From Spirochaetaceae bacterium (GTDB taxonomy: Bacteria; Spirochaetota; Spirochaetia; Treponematales; Breznakiellaceae), in NCBI GenBank assembly GCA_031265015.1, contig JAISDG010000171.1:1-6612 (forward strand): a stretch of DNA of 6,612 nt, read 5' to 3'. The translations under genes and the position numbers were made by a program. Numbering within the stretch: position 1 is the stretch's first letter; each line of letters starts with the position of its first letter. Under the pieces are notes generated by a model that had not been told where the DNA came from, made no database searches, and was given only the letters and a program-made list of their open reading frames with translations. Of the stretch, positions 4,242 through 6,612 are shown one piece after another.

Positions 4242-5612
4242 CAGCCGCAGTTCCTCCGCCCCGATGGGCCTAATCCGCAGGGCCGTCACCGAGCCGGGGC
4301 CAAAGACGCCGTTCATGACGGAGCGGTAATTTTCCAGGACGGAGATAGGAATATACGCCTGGATGGTACCGGCAAAACCGCCGCCGTGAACCCGGCAGGC
4401 GCCGGGGATGGAAACTTTGGAGCGGAGAAAATCCCTGGTCAGCGCCAGGGCTACGGAAATTCCCTGTTCCCTGACATTCTGGACCGAGTACACATTCTGC
4501 AGCAGTTCCCAGGAAGAATCCCCCGATTCGTTGACCAGCCGTAAATAAGCGGCCATGGCTTCCTGTTTTGAGGCGGGACTTTGGGTCCGGTTGAGTTTTT
4601 CCAGGGCGGCGTGCATGTCCGCGGCCCGCTGGTTTTCGTCAAAAAAATGAAGGGCCCGCAGCAGGGCCCGGTCGCCCAGCTCCTGCCGTATGGCCGCGGC
4701 TTTTTCTTCTACCGCTTCTTCAGTACATTCCCGGAGCGTTTCCCTGCCGAAGAATGCGGCCACCGCTTTCATCTCGCCGGGAATGGCGGCGTAATCCGGG
4801 GTCAGGTCCGCGTGGCTTCCCCGGGTGTTAACCACGCAGAGGGCATAGCCCGCGGCGGACAGGTCCGCGTCTACCTGCTGTACCAGCGGCCGGGCGGGAT
4901 CGGCAAAGTCGATGGCTACCGCTCCTCCGAAGGCGCAGGCGGTCTGATCCATCAGGCCGCAGGGTTTGCCAAAGTACACATTTTCCGCCCGCTGGCCTAT
5001 TTGGGCGATTTCCAGGGAATCGCAGGATCCGCCGTTGTACAGGTTGTCGATGATACGGCCAAAGAGAACCTCCACCGCCGCGGAGGAAGAAAGCCCCGAA
5101 CCGGGAAACACTGTGGAATCGGCGTTAACGGTAAACCCCTTTACCGCCGCCCCCCGGGCGGTAAACTCCGCGGCAATGCCCCGGATCAGCGCTTCCGTCG
5201 TACCTTTCTCATGTTCTTTGGGGGCCAGATCCGGCCTGCCGGAGGCATCGGTTAAATCCACCGTCACATCGGGATAACCGGTGGAGCGGAAAAATATCCG
5301 GCTGTCCCGCCGGGGGGCAGCCACCGCCGCCTGGTCCAGCTGTATCGACGCGGCGAGCACCCTGCCGCGGTTGTGGTCCGTGTGGTTGCCGCCAAGTTCG
5401 GTTCGGCCCGCGGCGGTAAAAAGACGCAGATCCCCCGCGGCTTCGGGGAACCGGCTCCGGGGGAAATTATCTTCATCATTCCTAAGCAGCGCTTCGACAA
5501 GGGAGGCATAGCGCTTCTTTCCCGCCGCCGCTCCTTCCTGTCCGTAAAGTTTTACAAAGAGTTCCTCGGCCTCCGGGCTGTCCAGCCGGGCCGGCAGTTC
5601 CTGTCCGGTCAT
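4239..5612 (-). CDS. galK: Galactokinase (GHMP kinase family)
   Basis: 457 residues. Cytoplasmic enzyme that phosphorylates alpha-D-galactose at C1 with ATP, the first committed step of the Leloir pathway. All three GHMP/galactokinase motifs are seen: the sugar-binding motif GRTELGGNHTDHNRG (69-83), the ATP-binding loop GSGLSSSAA (171-179), and the C-terminal PGACRVHGGGFAG (403-415). The catalytic Asp is D222 in KPCGLMDQ, and VNTRGSHADLTPDY (261-274) is another family stretch. It is somewhat longer than E. coli GalK (about 380), with an N-terminal extension of about 45 residues before the first motif. The GGNHTDH version replaces the usual GEHTDY; I recall it from anaerobic bacteria. ATG 5612 is the only sensible start and has no clear Shine-Dalgarno, but TATACT lies 6 bases upstream. 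No other gal gene is in view. Another sugar (such as N-acetylgalactosamine) is possible. Confidence 0.93.
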   Translation of the reverse strand: MTGQELPARLDSPEAEELFVKLYGQEGAAAGKKRYASLVEALLRNDEDNFPRSRFPEAAGDLRLFTAAGRTELGGNHTDHNRGRVLAASIQLDQAAVAAPRRDSRIFFRSTGYPDVTVDLTDASGRPDLAPKEHEKGTTEALIRGIAAEFTARGAAVKGFTVNADSTVFPGSGLSSSAAVEVLFGRIIDNLYNGGSCDSLEIAQIGQRAENVYFGKPCGLMDQTACAFGGAVAIDFADPARPLVQQVDADLSAAGYALCVVNTRGSHADLTPDYAAIPGEMKAVAAFFGRETLRECTEEAVEEKAAAIRQELGDRALLRALHFFDENQRAADMHAALEKLNRTQSPASKQEAMAAYLRLVNESGDSSWELLQNVYSVQNVREQGISVALALTRDFLRSKVSIPGACRVHGGGFAGTIQAYIPISVLENYRSVMNGVFGPGSVTALRIRPIGAEELRL

Positions 5613-5618
5613 GGATAC

Positions 5619-5647
5619 AGTATACCTACAACCGGCGGACTCCGCAA
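5619..5647 (-). promoter_or_regulatory. Candidate galK promoter inside the end of the sbcC-like gene
   Basis: Minus strand TTGCGG (5647-5642), a 17-base spacer, TATACT (5624-5619), then six bases to ATG 5612. The -35 keeps only TTG, but the spacing is ideal and the -10 is 5 of 6. It would give galK a leaderless mRNA independent of the upstream gene. The -35 box overlaps the last codons of the upstream gene. Confidence 0.4.
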
Positions 5648-6612
5648 CCGGAAAGAACGCTGCGGCCGCCGCCGGATTTGCTTACCCGGATACAGGCGCC
5701 GATTCTTTCCTGCAGGTCCTCCACATGGGAGATAATCCCCGTTAGTTTTCCCTGGTTCTGCTGAAGGCCGCTTAAAACATTTACCGCCAGTTCCAGGGTT
5801 TCCCTGTCCAGGCTGCCAAAACCTTCGTCCAAAAAAAGCGAATCAATCGGCAAATCAACGCTGTTCAGCCGGGAAAGGCCCAGAGCCAGGGACAGGGAGA
5901 GAAGAAAACATTCGCCCCCCGAAAGATTGGAAATAACCCGTTCAATGGAACCCTGGTGCCGGTCGATCACCAGGGGCAGCAGTTCCTCATCGCCGGTTCT
6001 GGCCTGGAGCTCGTAGCGTCCTGCCGACATCTGTAAAAGAAAAGGCCTGCTGTTGTATACCAGCTGTTGAAAGGTAATGGTTTGGGCATACTGCTTAAAG
6101 CGCCACCCGCCGTCGCCGCCTATCCAGTCATCCATCATTTTCCAGCGGCGGCATGTTTCCGATTGTCCGGCGATGTTTTTTTCCAAATCAGCCTTTTGGG
6201 CTTTTCGTTTTCCGTTTTCCGCGAGGACGTTTTTTAAGCTGCCGATATCCTCATGATGGAACTGTATTTCTTCCCGGAGCCTGGATATTTTTTCTTCGGT
6301 GTCCGCGGATTCGCCGGGAATAAAAACGCCCATCCTTTCAAGTTCCGCTTCCTTTGACAAAAGAACAGTTTCCGCATGGGCTGTGCGTACCGCGAGTTCC
6401 TTTCTTTTTCCTTCCACCTTCAGGATCCTGGAGGTTTCCCAAAAGCAGCTCTGCCATTCGGCATAATTTTTGAATCCCCCCGCGGCAAAACCTGTTTCCA
6501 TTGTCTGCCGCCGGCGGTTTTCTTCCTCCGTCAGCAGGGCTTTCCGCTTCCCCTTGTCCGCCGCGGCTGCTTCGTGCACGGTCCGGCGGGACGCGCAGTC
6601 CGCGGCGGCGGC
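5626..6612 (-). CDS. sbcC: SbcC-type exonuclease ATPase subunit, C-terminal part (5' end beyond the window)
   Basis: The frame is open to the right edge, so only the last 328 residues are seen; SbcC proteins are usually about 1000. SbcC with SbcD (Mre11-like nuclease) forms an SMC-like complex that opens and degrades DNA hairpins and processes double-strand ends. Visible in order: the descending coiled-coil arm (about 1-150, Lys/Glu-rich), RFKQYAQTITFQQLVYNSRP leading into the ATPase half-domain, the ABC signature LSGGE (about 230-234), Walker B and D-loop SLFLDEGFGSLD (about 258-269), and the switch His in GIISHVEDLQERI (about 296). Walker A and the zinc hook CxxC must lie upstream. The DEGFGSLD form favours SbcC over RecN, Rad50 or SMC. 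The GTG at 6579 is not the true start. galK follows after 13 bases on the same strand. sbcD is expected just upstream, outside the window. Confidence 0.88.
   Translation of the reverse strand, partial: AAAADCASRRTVHEAAAADKGKRKALLTEEENRRRQTMETGFAAGGFKNYAEWQSCFWETSRILKVEGKRKELAVRTAHAETVLLSKEAELERMGVFIPGESADTEEKISRLREEIQFHHEDIGSLKNVLAENGKRKAQKADLEKNIAGQSETCRRWKMMDDWIGGDGGWRFKQYAQTITFQQLVYNSRPFLLQMSAGRYELQARTGDEELLPLVIDRHQGSIERVISNLSGGECFLLSLSLALGLSRLNSVDLPIDSLFLDEGFGSLDRETLELAVNVLSGLQQNQGKLTGIISHVEDLQERIGACIRVSKSGGGRSVLSGCGVRRL

Noticed and set aside
4581..5255. 224-residue plus-strand open frame opposite galK
   Set aside because: It is the antisense shadow of a GC-rich gene; its translation is Gly/Arg-rich with no motif, while the minus strand carries all galactokinase motifs.

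Overview
The window looks like an accessory-rich stretch of a spirochaete chromosome, most likely a termite-gut type Treponema. This is inference from memory of where such families occur: BspA-type leucine-rich repeats, Big2 lipoproteins, Rpn/PD-(D/E)XK nucleases and a short 'MSKDYVPR...' family of unknown function. No RNA gene or taxonomic marker is present. The complete and near-complete genes all lie on the minus strand.

Left part (1-664) is a mosaic of gene scraps: the 3' end of an unknown plus-strand gene (to 119), a frameshifted minus-strand BspA-type leucine-rich-repeat scrap (about 121-358), a minus-strand scrap of the 'MSKDYVPR' family (353-492), and the C-terminal end of a plus-strand class I/II aminotransferase (about 487-664). 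The 'MSKDYVPR' scrap is about 94% identical to part of the fuller copy at 2302-2441, giving 140-bp direct repeats that bracket the next gene.

The middle (692-2703) holds an AT-richer lipoprotein gene (Big2 domain plus Asp-box-like propeller repeats). Its natural ATG is out of frame with the rest, and one more copy of an 8-bp tandem unit in the signal-peptide region would restore the frame. Upstream of it is the 'MSKDYVPR' gene, interrupted by one in-frame TAA. Ahead of that gene is an array of eight 21-bp units, each with an invariant GGAG-N4-CTCC dyad, which may encode a heptad-repeat protein.

The non-coding stretch 2969-3317 is rich in dyad symmetry: a (TG)9 tract, a chain of hairpins including a perfect 24-bp palindrome, a sigma70-like promoter and a long terminator-like stem. 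Next come an intact Rpn-family nuclease (3318-4184) between 19-bp direct repeats, galactokinase (4239-5612), and the C-terminal part of an SbcC-type ATPase running off the right edge (5626-6612). galK follows sbcC after 12-13 bases, but both galK and the nuclease have a TATACT box 6-7 bases before their ATG, so each may have its own near-leaderless promoter.

The right half is ordinary DNA-repair and sugar-metabolism housekeeping. The left half is a rearrangement-prone region shaped by repeats, and the best candidate for new biology is the possible on/off switch of the lipoprotein.
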